This document shows positions 23,601 to 36,760 of a stretch of DNA of 64,000 nucleotides, piece after piece. Position numbers and translations under genes: made by a program. The stretch's first letter is position 1. The number at the start of each line of letters is the position of its first letter. Below the pieces are notes generated by a model. It saw nothing but the letters and a program-made list of their open reading frames with translations, was not told where the DNA came from and searched no databases. The DNA comes from Dromiciops gliroides (Eukaryota > Chordata > Mammalia > Microbiotheria > Microbiotheriidae): assembly GCF_019393635.1 (NCBI RefSeq), contig NC_057861.1, positions 76,329,327 to 76,393,326 on the forward strand. Reading direction: 5' to 3'.

Positions 23601-26600
23601 TGATGCAGGCACTCGTCACCTCACACCTGGTCTATCTGGATCACCTGCTGGTGGGTCTCCCTGCTTCAAGTCTCTCCCCACTCCAGTCCATCTTCTATGC
23701 ATCTATCTAAAGGATCATTCTACAGTGCAGGTCTCACCACGTCATTCCCCTATACAACAAACCCCAATGTCGCCTCCCTGAGGCTGCCATGATCAAACAT
23801 AAAACCCTCTACCTGGCATTCAGAGGCCTTTATAACCTGCCCCCTTCCTATTTTTCTAGTCTCCTTCCATATACTTTACAATCCAGTGACTCTCGTGTCC
23901 TTGCTGTGTTCCTTGAACAAAAACACTTAATCTCTTGGCTCTGGGCATTTTCCCTGGCTGTCCTCCATGCCTGGAATGTTCTCCTTCCTCATTTCTCCTT
24001 CCTGACTTCCTTGTCTTCCTTTAAGTCAGCTAAAATTCCATCTTTAAGAAGCCTTCCCTGGTCCTTCTTCTTTTTTTTTTTTTTTTTTTTGGTGAGGCAA
24101 TTTGGGGTTAAGTGACTTGCCCAGGGTCACTCAGCTAGTAAGTGTTAAGTGTCTGAGGCCAGATTTGAACTCAGGTCCTCCTGAATCCAGGGCCAGTGCT
24201 TTATCCACTACACCACCTAGCTGCCCCTCCTTGTCCTTCTTAATCTCAGTGCCTTCCCTCTGTGATTATCTCCAACTTCTCCTGTACATAGTTTGTATAT
24301 AGTAGTGTATACATTGTCTCCTTCACTAGACTGAGTCCCTGAGAACAGGAATATTTTTGCCCCTTTTTGTATCCACAGAACTTAACATGGTACTTGGAAC
24401 ATAGATGGCAATTAATAAATGCTTCTTGACTTGACCTGAATTCAAAACACAGAATCAATGAATCTGGAAGTTGGAAGAGACCCCAGGGTCATCTAGGCCT
24501 ACCTATATCTGAATACGTAACCCTGTTTCACCCTTTCACATATACCTGACATGTGCTTAAAGACTTAGTGAAGGGGCAGCTAGTTGGCACAGTGGATAAA
24601 GCACTGGCCCTGGATTCAGGAGGTCCTGAGTTCAAATCCAGTCTCAGACACTTCTCACTTACTAGCCATGTGACCTTGGGCAAGTCAAAAAACAAAAACA
24701 AAAAACCAAAGAAACAAAAAGACTTAGTGAAGAGGGACTCACCACCTACCTGCTAAGGTAGGTCATTTCATTTGGAGATAAGTTAATGGTAAAAAAGACA
24801 TTTTTCTGTAAACCAAATCTTCATGTGTATCCCCTACAGCTAGAACTCTAGTCCTTCCCTCTGGGCCCAAGCAGAACAAATCTAATCCATTCTCTTCATG
24901 ACAAACTGTCACTTTTTTTTTCAGGGCAATGAGGATTAAGTGATTTGCCCAGGGTCACATGGCTAGTAAGTATCAAGTGTTTGAGGCCAGATTTGAACTC
25001 AGGTCCTCCTGAATCTAGGGCCAGTGCTTTATCCACTGTGCCACCTAGCTGCCCCCACTGTCACTTACTTGAATATAGCTTTCATGACCTCCCCTAAGTC
25101 TTCTCTTCTCCAGGTGAAACATCCCAAGTTCCTTCAAACAATCCTCATATAACATCCCAATGCCCTTCACCATTCCCGTTGCCTTCCTCTGCATATTATC
25201 TAGATTATCCATTTCCTTTCTAAAATGGTATACCAAGACCACAACATAATACTCCAGATGTGTTATGACCTTGGAAAAGTTAGAGCAGGACTAGCCTCTC
25301 CTTTCTATACACTATGACTATTAATACTGTCTAAGATCACATTAGATCTTGTGGTCTACATGTTGTACTGTTAACTTATTCATATTGAGTCTGTAGTCCA
25401 CTAAAACCTGCAGATCTTTTCTAAATGAAATACTATTTACCCATAGCTCCCCCATCTTGTATTTATGAAGTTGATTTTTAAACCTAAGTATAAGATTTTT
25501 TCATTTAACCATATTAAATTTCATCTCACTAGCTTCAACCCCAAATTCTAACCTGTTGAAACCTTTTCAGATACTGTGTCAGCCAAGGTGTTAGTTATTT
25601 CCCTTAGTTTTCTATCTTCTGCAAATTTACAAGAATACCATTTATGCATATGTCCATCTCATTAAGAAAAATTATTTTTAATTAATTAATAAATAGCACA
25701 GGGCTAAGTACAGATGCCTGAGAACTTCTACTTGAGACTTCTTTCCAAGCTGACATCCATCTATTAATAGCTATACTTTGTGTCCAGCCCTTTAACCAGA
25801 TCCAAATCTACCTAACCGTAATATGGGGAGTCCAAATCTCCCCAACTTTTGCACATAAAAAGCATGAAAGATTTTGTTAACTCCTTTGCCAAAATCTAGG
25901 TGAACTATCCATGCAGTGTTCCCTGATCTACCCAAATAGTATCACAGTCAAAAAAAGGAAAATGAGGTTCATCTGGCATGATCTGTTCTTGAAGAAGTCA
26001 TGCTAGTTCACTGTGATCGCTGCTTCCTTCTTTAGATGTCCACTAACCATCCTTTTAATAATGCATCCTGGGGGCGGCTAGGTGTAGCAGTGGATAAAGC
26101 ACCGGCCCTGGATTCAGGAGTACCTGAGTTCAAATCCGGCCTCAGACACTTGACACTTACTAGCTGTGTGACCCTGGGCAAGTCACTTAACCCCCATTGC
26201 CCCGAAAAAAACCAACCAACCAAACAAACAAACAAACAAAATAATACATCCTAAAATTTTCCTAGTAACCTAAGGAAAGCTCACTGGCCTGGTGTTTACA
26301 GATTCCAAATTCTTCCCTTTTTGAAAATTAGGATTAACATTAGCCCATCTCCAATCCTGTGGTACCTCTCCCATTTTCCAATATAACTGATTCAAATATA
26401 ACTGATAGTGAATGGCTCAGTAATCACATCTGCCAGTTCTTTCAGTACCTTAGGATGTAGTTCATCTGGGCCTGGTGACTTGAACTCTTGAGTATCAACT
26501 CCCTATTAGCCATTTGTGTTCTGTCCTTTCCAGTCCAAAGATCATTCTCCTTAGCAGAGAAAACAGAAGTAATATAAGAATTGAACAGCTTGGCCTTCTC

Positions 26601-27201
26601 GCCATCATCATTCATGATCATTGTCCCATCCAACCCATACAATGGTCTTAAACCTTTCATTCTCCTCTTTTCCCCCCGGGGTAGTTCAAAACAAAACAAA
26701 ACTTAGTCCAAGCTTAGGACAATCTGAGCTTTAAACTCTCCTGACATTACTCTTATAAGACCATGCCATAGTATTGTATTCATGATCTGTTTCCTATCTT
26801 TTCTTTATATTTTTTAAAATCTAAATTGTGGTCGCCTTAAATTAGAAGCTTTAGCACCAGTCCTTGGGCATTAAACATTTATTAAAGCATACAGATATTC
26901 CCATGGAGAGCTTTTTATAGGTCTGGAACAGAGGTGGTCCTTACACACTGCTTCAAGCTGATTGGTTGGCGTCATCCAAATCCATTGGTTTTGAATGTGT
27001 TCTCAAGTTGAGTTCACAGTCTAGCTTCTGAGAACAATATCTTCTTAAGGGATAGCCAGGTGTGATTACAATCCAATTAACTTGAAGTAGGCTTAATCAG
27101 CAGTCAATCGCTCTCACTTGATTCAATCAGTATAGATTAATCTCCAGGTGGGTCTTTGAGTATCTGCTAAATCCCATTATTTCATCCCTATATGGTCACA
27201 T

Positions 27202-27262
<61 letters not shown>

Positions 27263-27278
27263 TCTCTCTTTCTCTTTT

Positions 27279-27371
<93 letters not shown>

Positions 27372-30300
27372 TTTTTTTGAGCCAATTGGGGTTTAAATGA
27401 CTTGCCCAGGGTCACAAAACTACTGTCTGAGGCCAGATTTAAACTCAGGTCCTCCTAAACTCCAGGGCCAGTGCTCTATCCACTGAACCATCTAGCTGCC
27501 TTCCCTTCACCTCACCCTACCCCCATCAGTCTCTTTAGAGTTCTTTTCCTTTTCATCAAAATTATCTCTTTTTGTGTCTTTTCATTCTTTAAGCTTTCCA
27601 TTCATCCCAGGATAACTTCCCCATCTAGAATTTTAGACCATAGGATCCTATGTATCCTTTCTCTTGCCCTTTGAAATCTGCTCTCCAAAAATCTAGGGTA
27701 TGTGTATGATTATGCCCCAACTTCCTCTCCTATATCACAAATTCTGAGCTAGAGTGCTCTCTTCCCCAAAAGGTTCCCCACCTTAAGAAGTGAAACTGGG
27801 GCAGCTAGGTGGCACAATGGATAGAACATGGGCCCTGGATTCAGGAGGACCTGAGTTCAAATCCAGCCTCAGACACTTAACACTAGCTGTGTGACTCTGG
27901 GCAAGTCACTTAACCCCAATTGCCTCACCAAAAAAAAAAAAAAGAAGAAGTGAAACTGTCAGGAAGGTAAGTCAAAAATTTAATGAGATGTCCTTGTTTT
28001 AATAGAATGAGACAGCATAACTGAAGTCCTCCATCCCTACCCTACCCTATTCCCGTATCAATTTTGTGTCAATAACTCATCACTCATTTCCTCCACTGGA
28101 CACATAACCTATAATATATCCCCCTCCTATGCTATTACTTCTGTTTCTCACTTCTTTTATTCTCACTGAAATAATCTCCTTGGGTTCATGGATTTCCATA
28201 AAGATGTATACTTTCTAAATATACCATGCTCTTCTACTACCCCTCCCACCAAAACAGGGTGTACCCCTGCATTGCTATATTTCAATGACTATGTTTCCAC
28301 TTCAATTTTTATTTCCCTTTGTTCTAAAACTCTCAGTATACTTTGTTCATTAGCCATATTCCATGGATTGGCATATGAGATACCTGAAGTGCTGTTCCCA
28401 GATGTCTGCCATATTGTTTCCTCATGAGGATGACTTGAAACCTCCTCTATTAGGGTTCCTTCTATGTAACCTTGTTATCTCTAGGATTCAGCTTTATAAA
28501 TCATTAGAGAATTTTTCCTCCCTTCCCATAGAAGCAGCTAGGTGGTACAGTAAATAAAGCACCAAAGCTGGAGTCAGGAAGATCCAAGTTCAAATCTGGT
28601 CTCAGAAACCTACTAGCTGGGTGACCTTGAGCAAGTCATTTAATTTCTATCTGCCTCAATTTCTTCAACTGTAAAATAGAGATAATAATAGCACATGGTT
28701 TTGGTATCATAAGCCATGGTCCAAAATACTAAATCCTGTTCTCTGATCAAACCCCAATAGTCAACTGTCCTTTTCCTATATTCTTTCTTTCCCAATCCAT
28801 CATTTTCACCTGGAAGAAAAATGGAAACATCACCTTCCCTGCACCCCCACTAAGTCCTTCAGTTTTCTAGCCAGGACTTTAGTCATTTTCCTTCTCTGAT
28901 ACTCAGTTTCCTCATCTTTAAAAATAAGGCTAATAGGGGCAGCTAGGTGGTGCAGTGGATAGAGCACTGGCCCCAGATTCAGAAGGACCCGAATTCAGAT
29001 CCGGCCTCAGACCCTTGACACTTACTAGCTGTGTGACCCTGGGCAAGTCACTTAACCCCAATTGCCAAAAATAAAATAAAATAAAAATAAGGCTAATACT
29101 TATGTGTTAGCACAGTGCTTGGGGCATGTTAAGCACTTAAGAAATACCTTACCTACCTACCTACCTGCCTACCTATCTTGTGGCATGCACCTCAAAAAAC
29201 TGCTTTAGGGTTTTGCTATATGGCATCATGGAGAGAGCACTGGGTCTGGAGTCAGGAAGACCTGAGTTCAAATCCTGCCTCAGATACTTAATGGTTTTAT
29301 GATCCTGGAAAGGTTACTTAACTGTTTTACCAAAGTTTCCTCATCTATAAAATGAAGATAATAATAGCACCTAACTCCCAAGGTTGTTGTGAGCAATATC
29401 TACAATGAATATTTTATGTAAATTTGTAGATATTATATAAATTTGTTGTTCAATGTTATATTGAATATTTGTGAGATATATTTGTAAAGCATTTTGCAAA
29501 CTTTAAAGTGCTATACAAATGCTAGTTGTTATTGTTGCTGTTATTAAGGGGAAGTGCTTTGTTAACCATAAAATGCTCTATAAATGGGAGTATCTGTCAA
29601 GAGAACTCTATTCCAAAATTTCATGCCTGTATCATTTGTTCCCATAAGCATAGGGGTTGGCCAGTGGATTTCACGATAGTCTTAGCTGGTTCATGTTCAT
29701 GAAAGCACTTCCTGATCAGCCATGTTATACCTGTCCATAGCCACCTCTGGGCTCTCATCGGTCAACCCCACAGGTGAGCTGTATGAGCAAACAAAAATCT
29801 CTTCAGGAAATGCTAACAGCACCTGACTCATATGTTGAACCTGTCAGTACTGTTGCTGAGGATCAGCCAAGATTCATCTTTGGGTGCAGAGTTTTACCCC
29901 TTGCTGTAACGCATTTTCTCTTTTCTCCTCTGTATCCACTCTTCTACTCACCTAAGGCCTCAATGCGGGCTTTAGCATCCCTCCACCCTCCAAGAATTCT
30001 TTTCTCTTGGATTTCTTCCAAAATATTCTAGGAACTTTTCATTCTTTCTAGCAAGCCAAAGGAGAGTATTGCACCATGTGCCATTTCGCCTTCTTTTCAT
30101 CAGCCGTGAATTGGCCCAACCATTCAAAAAACAATTTGAAATTATAGAAGAAAAGGTATTTATCTCATGGCCCAGAGCCAAAGCTCTAGGTTTCTAAAGA
30201 TCAGTTCCAATCATTGGGAACTTTTCCCAAATTACTATTCTCTTTGGCTTATGCACCAACTGAGAGTTTTCCTTAAGAATATTGGAATGTAATTCATGTC

Positions 30301-33300
30301 TAGGTCTCTACTAAAAAGTTTTCATATTCCATGCAAGCCTGCAAGCTAACCATAATCACATAGAGTACAGTTTTTATTCTGCTAGACACAAAACCCAAAC
30401 ACAAAGAGCTTATACTCAAGCCCATACAAAGTCAAGATAATTCTCTTTCCCTCTCTAGTGAGTACCATAGTTCCCCCATAAAAAAAGAGCACATTAGAGA
30501 ATCAATCCTTTTTGCTCTGGTGAATCCAATCCCCTCCAGGGAATTATAAAGTCTTCTAGACTTGAAGTCAGGAAGGAAGGAAGGAAGGAAGGAGAAAGGG
30601 AAAGAGGGAGGGAGGATTTATTAAGCACTTACTATGTGTTAGGCACTGAGCTAAGCACTTTACAAATATTATCTCATTTGATCCTCATAGTAACCCTGGG
30701 AAATTGGTTCTATTATTACTATCCCCATTTTGTAAATGAGGAAACTGAGGCAGATATAGGGTAAGTGACTCACTGAGGGTCACACAGGTCATGGGTGCCT
30801 GAGGCCAGATTTCGACTCAGGTCTCCCTGACTCCAGGCCCAGTGCTCTATCCACTGCACCACCTAGCTAGGATCACACTAGATAGTTGACCCCTCTGGTT
30901 AGTCCACATAACACAAAGTACCGATACAGGGTATATACAATCTAGTTTTGCTCCTCCACACTGTGGACCTCTCTCTGACTCCTCCTCAGCCCTGACTCCT
31001 GCTTGGATCCAAAGCTCCGCCCTGTCCTCTTAGTCCAAAAATTCCTCCTCTGTGTTAGGAAATCTCAGTTCAAGAACCTGGCATCATTAAGGAAATACTA
31101 CTCTTCTCTCCTGGGTTGACCCCAGAATTCCTCCTTCTGTCCTAGATGTCTCCTGTTGTGGCTCCACTATTCCAGGGGATACATTCCAATTGCTGCTGGA
31201 ACCACCTGTTTTCCTGGAGAGGCCTCTGTAGCCTGGCACATGATAAGTGCTTACTAAGTGCTCCTTGACTTGACTTATAGTCCCTTTTCCAGCATGAGCT
31301 TCTTCACTCTTATTCTTTCTGCTCTGCATCTGTTCTCCTTTTTCTAAGCCAAAGCCAACTATGATAGCTTGAGTGTATGACTAGCCATGACTCAAATCAA
31401 TAATCCAGAAGTGTGGTCTATATGCCAAAGAGTACCCCAAGGCAAGGGTACTCATTCACACACATTAGGGATGGCAGGACAAAGTCTGAAACGCACTGTC
31501 AATGGGGGTGTATAGATTTTCTATGGCAGGGTTTTTTTTTTAAATGGCAGAACAAAGATCTCATCCTTTAACCTTGCTAACCTTGACCAGGCTCTTCCTG
31601 ACAGCTGCCTTCTACAGTTACAAAATTGTCTACATCTTTTGAGCCAGCAATCCTACTCTTGGGTTTCTTATTCTTTTTTTTGTTTGTTTTTTGTTTGTTT
31701 GTTTTGGTGAGGCAATTGGGGTTAAGTGACTTTCCCAGGGTCACACAGCTAGTTAAGTTTCCAGTGTCTGAGGTCGGATTTGAACTCAGGTCCTCCTGAA
31801 TCCAGGGCCGGTGCTCTATCCACTGCGCCACCTAGCTGCCCCCCTGGGTTTCTTATTCTAAGGAATCTATTAACAAGAAAAGACCTATCTGCCCTCTCCC
31901 CTTCAAATTGTTCACAGCGCACTGCTAGTAATTGCAATCAAAACCAAAACATACCAGATGCCCAACAACTTAGGAAATGGCTGAACGATGGAATGTGGCT
32001 GTTAATGGAACATTACTGCATCATAAGAAAAGGTAAATATAAGAGACAAAAAGAAATAAAGGAAGATGTGGATGCAGAGAGGCAGATAGATGTGGATGCA
32101 TAGAACAAAACTGAAGGAACAATATAAATGATTACTACCACTATCTAAATGAAGACAGCATTAAAAAGCCACAAATTCAGCTCAAGAAAATGGAGAACCC
32201 CAATACTGACTTATAGAACACACACCTGAGCATGTCTTTTCTTCTAACAAACAGAAAACTACCCAAGGGCAAAGCCGCACATTCTTTTCTTTTTTTTTTT
32301 TTTTCCAATTCCAAATTCTCTCCTTCCCTCCAGCCCCTCCCTCCCTCAGTGAGAAAGCAAGCAATGCAATACACATTATGTATGTGAAGTCAGGCAAAAC
32401 ATATTTCCATTTTAGCCGTGTTGCAAAAAAAAGAAAAAAAAAAGGCAAGAAAAATAAATTGAAAAATTTTTTTTCTTCAATCTGCACTCAGAGTTCATTG
32501 CTTCTCTCTCTGAAAGTAGATAGCATTTTTCATCATGAGTCCCTTGGAACTGTCATAGCTCACTGTATTGATCAGTTACTAAGTCTTCCACAGTTAATTA
32601 TCATTACAATATTGCTAACCAATTCTTTGACACCACAAAAAGAGCTGCTACATAAATATTTTTGGACACATGGGAAAGCTGCACATTCTGCATTATTAGT
32701 CATGATCACCCTTTCATGTTGTTTTAGGTAATCTGTGGCCCAGAACCTCAGCTCCGAGTTTAAACAGACTAGATTCATCTTTAGGGAGCTTCCCACAAAC
32801 CACTCTTTGGCTCATGTTCCTACTTAGAATTGGAACTTGGAATTCCCAAAATTAACTCACAAGCACGTAAGCTGACTATATATCAGATGCTAGACTTCTT
32901 TTGTTTCCCCCCACAAAATAAATGAAAGACAAAATAAAACGAAAAAGGATTCAAAGGAACCTATAAAGAGTTAAAATATCCCACCTTCCCTTTCTAATGA
33001 ATTCCCTTTCCTCTCCTCTCCTGCCTCCATCCTCTGAACCTATACAATATGCTGGATTTAAAGCATTGCTATGTAACTAACTGAGACTGCTTTGGAAGGA
33101 AATGCACTTAAGACCAATGAATGACCCCTTATTCCTTTGGTGAGCTCAAACTTTTCTTAGGGATGCATATACTTCTTCAGACTCATAATGCTCTCCTAAT
33201 GTAAGGTTTAGGCTTCTCTCAAAAAGGATTTTTGCATTTCGGATTGCTAAAAAAGTCAAACTCTCATCTTCTGGTGAACTTCTCTAATGTTCCCTTGTAA

Positions 33301-36300
33301 CCCATATAGTCTTCTCCCCCACTAATGGTGCTAACCTAAAATTTGGAAGCACCCCTGAAGAACATTTTGCATTTGGGGTTATTAGAGAGCCAACTCCCCT
33401 TCCAAGTGAACCCGCGCAGTCCATATGACTCACAGTAGGAATGGAAGACAACGTTCAGGTTTGGTTTTCACATTATGGCTCAGTCCCTCATCCTTTTTTC
33501 TCCAGAAGCATGATAGCCAGGCATTGTTCAGGAAATCACCCCTCCTCTCTCTAAAGTGGAAGCTGGGTGCCCAATGATACTCCCAACTTCTGTCATCTCT
33601 CAACCCATGTGGTTCCCCTTCTAGGAACTCTTTCTCTATCCTGCCACCACTTGTCCACAGTAGTCACCTCTGGGGCAATTAAGTTCTACCCCTACCCTGT
33701 CTGTAACTGAGGGGCTCCCTAGGAGGCTGTGAGGATGTACAGGCTTCATCCTTACCTTTACCCCCACCCTCCAGAGACCCGAGTTAACTCTCTGTCCCAA
33801 TGTCAGCTTCTTCTATCTCTAAAAGCCAGATGTGACCTTCAAGAGGCCACAGACCAAGGGTGGGACTCATATCTGCCCGACAACCTCTCATCCTTAATAA
33901 AATGTCAATGGGCCAAGCCAAAAGGTACTCCTCACAAATCATCAATCCTCTCAGTGAGGATATCCAGTACAGGGAGGTATCTTCAGGCTACACCTGATTG
34001 CACCCTCTATATTGAACTGCTTTGGGGGGTTGTACATTGTGGGAGATAAAGTATCTATGGTTACGTTAAAACAAACTTTATCAATAATTTTTTAGCTACT
34101 CCTGGGAAGGGTTGTTTTAATTCTAATTTAACCTTATCTTTCACCATACCATTCATATTTCTGTGGAATATTAGTAATTCACAAAGGGTTACTTGATGCT
34201 TTAATGCATACACACAATAGCCAAGAAAAACTCCCAACAGAGATCACTCATCACTCCATAGTCATGCTCACAAAAATGCCCCATCACTTTTCCCATGTCC
34301 ACGGAGAAATGAAAAATACTGGAAAAATGAAATTAGCATGGAAACCCAAGAGTACCTGGAGAGGAAGAGGTTCGGGTCACAGGAAATGATAGGAATGAGG
34401 TCAGAGGTCAGAGGGATGGGGAGATGGCAACAATAAAGAACCAGCAGGAGACAATGAAGGAGAGAGAGACAGGGGAGAATGGGGGTTTGGAAGAGACACA
34501 GTCACTCACCAGCAATGCTCATGAAACGGTGGGAGAAGATGGACAGTTGGATGGGGTCAAGATGGGAGCTGACAGAAGTAGAGGACTGTGCTCCCACAGT
34601 GATTCGGATATCACCTGCTTTGGTCACTTCAGCATGACACCCTGGTTCCACCAAGATGGTACTGAGAAAAAGAAAGTTACTCTTAGGATCCCTGAAGAAT
34701 TCTGACCTAACCCCTCAGGAAGAACCCTTCTCCAGAAAATATATCAATTGGAGGCTTAATGTCCCCCAACCTGCTTCTGATTAAAACTAACGCGGACCGT
34801 GTTGTTACCTGTTACACAAACATTCTCCCCTCCAACCATATTTCTATGATCCTCTAGATGCCCAATTTCTCTTCCTCTAAACCCTTCATGATCCCTCCCT
34901 TCACCCTACCCCTATAACTTCAACCACAACATCCCCCTGACCTGTTGCTATCAATGATGAGGCAAGGTCCTGGGAGCCTGTGTCCCTGGCCCAGCTCTCC
35001 CAGTTGGTACACGGGAGTATCCTGGTACCCTCCCTCGAAGTAGCACTGGGTTACCTAGGAGAAGGCACAGGGTGAGGGACAGGGAGAGCAGAGTTCAAGT
35101 TCCTCCCAGAGCTGAGAGGAAAAGGGTTCTCTGGATTGAAACCCTGTGATGTCCAAGATAACCTTGGTATAGGAGAAAAGGCAGAATTGTAGAATCCCAG
35201 GGTTAGACATGACCTCAGAGGTCATCCAGGAATGACCTATACCTGAACAGCTACATCACTGAAAAGTAGTCACTTGGTCTCTGCTTAAAGATCACCAGAA
35301 AAGAGAAATCCCCCCTCCCCCGCCAAAGGCGGGCCATTCCTCTTGTGAAGCTCTAATGATTAGGAAGTCCTTCCTTATAGGAAGCTGCAGCCTGCACCTC
35401 AGTATCACATTCTTCAATAACAGCAAAAGTGAGGTACCAAGTGGTATATTCAATATCTGTCTGATAGTAGAATCTCCCACCTTCATTTCCCTGGGAAGTT
35501 CTGAGGCCCATGACCTCTGGTCAATTTTCAGTGTCTATGTGCGTAAAGTGGTTTAGGGCAATAGTGTCAACTAGAAGTGGGGACCACTAAACTGCATATA
35601 AGGATCCCTGTGGGCCCTTAGTTTTAAAATGCATTACCTATGTTTTACTGTATTTTTATTCACTTTGTCAAATATTTCCCAAATATTCCCAAATATTTTA
35701 ATGTGGTTTGGGCCATAATCCGGGCCTGCATTTTGGGCTGTGTGTAGCCCATGGGACACATGTTTTGACATTTCTGGTGTAGAGAATCTCACCATGGGCA
35801 TGTGGGGAACAAGACAGCATGATGTCTCATTATATTCAGGGGATAGGTCTTTAGAAAGTCTGTGTGTCATCCAATTAGGTGGGGTAATCTATTTAATCTG
35901 GGCGGTAAATGAGCCTAACACTCATCAGAATTAGCTCCAAGACCTCAGTCTCATCAGAGTTGGCTCAAGGAGGGAATAACATACACACTCAATTGGGTGG
36001 AGTAATCTCTCTAACCCTGCAGGAAAATAGGAGGGGAAGGGGATAAAGAGAGAGGGGGAAAAAGAAGGGAGGGCAAATTGGGGAAGGGGACAGACTCAAG
36101 CAAATCCCTTTTGAAGAGGGGTAGGATGAAAGAAGATAATAGATTAAATATCATGGGAAAGGGAATAGGATGGAGGGAAACAGTTAACAATAGTAATTGT
36201 GAAAAAGAGAAAAGGGGGAAAATTGTAAAAAAAATATTTATAGCAATTCTTTGTGGTGGCTAAGAGTTGGGAATCAAGGGAATGTCCATCAATTGAGGAA

Positions 36301-36685
36301 TGACTGAAGAAGTTGTGGTATATGATTGTAGTGGAATGGTATTGTGCTATAGGAAATGACAAACAGGATGATCCCAGAAAAACCTGGAAAGACTCATATG
36401 AACTGATGTATAGTGAAATGAACAGAACTGGGAGGACATTGTGCATAATGACATCAGTATTATTCAAAGAATTGTGAATGACTTAACTATTCTCAGCAAT
36501 ACAATGATCCAAGACAATCCCAAGGGACTAATGATGAAGCATACTATCCACTCCCATAGAAGGAACTAATAAAAAGAGCACTTGTGGATTGTATTTATAT
36601 AACCCATATCAGATTGGTTGCTGTCTTGTGGAGGGGGGAGAAAAAGCAGGGAGGGAGAAAATTTTGGAACTCTAAATCTTATGGA

Positions 36686-36760
<75 letters not shown>

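Larger units (their letters stand above)
24440..26700. mobile_element. Old CR1/L3-like LINE, interrupted by SINEs
   Basis: The opening aatctggaagttggaagaga is followed by long text on this pattern: nearly all of it resembles a CR1/L3 3' region (actccagatgtgttatgacc, ccatcttgtatttatgaagt). The family name is from memory, and the reading frames are broken throughout. Confidence 0.45.
14460..34509 (-). other. 20 kb OPLAH intron (between coding exons 15 and 16)
   Basis: The joined phases of 34661-34510 and 14459-14299 place one intron of 20,050 bp here, while most other introns of the gene are a few hundred bases. It is filled with SINEs, L2, CR1/L3-like and L1 pieces, LTR candidates and microsatellites, entered separately. 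No further OPLAH exon is needed to complete the protein. Confidence 0.9.

Noticed and set aside
27188..27415. Lys/Arg/Glu or Ser/Phe repeat proteins
   Set aside because: They are translations of (TTTC)n and (GAAA)n microsatellites.
36683..36760. CRISPR-like or satellite array
   Set aside because: Uniform 4 bp units without spacers; an ordinary microsatellite in a mammalian genome.
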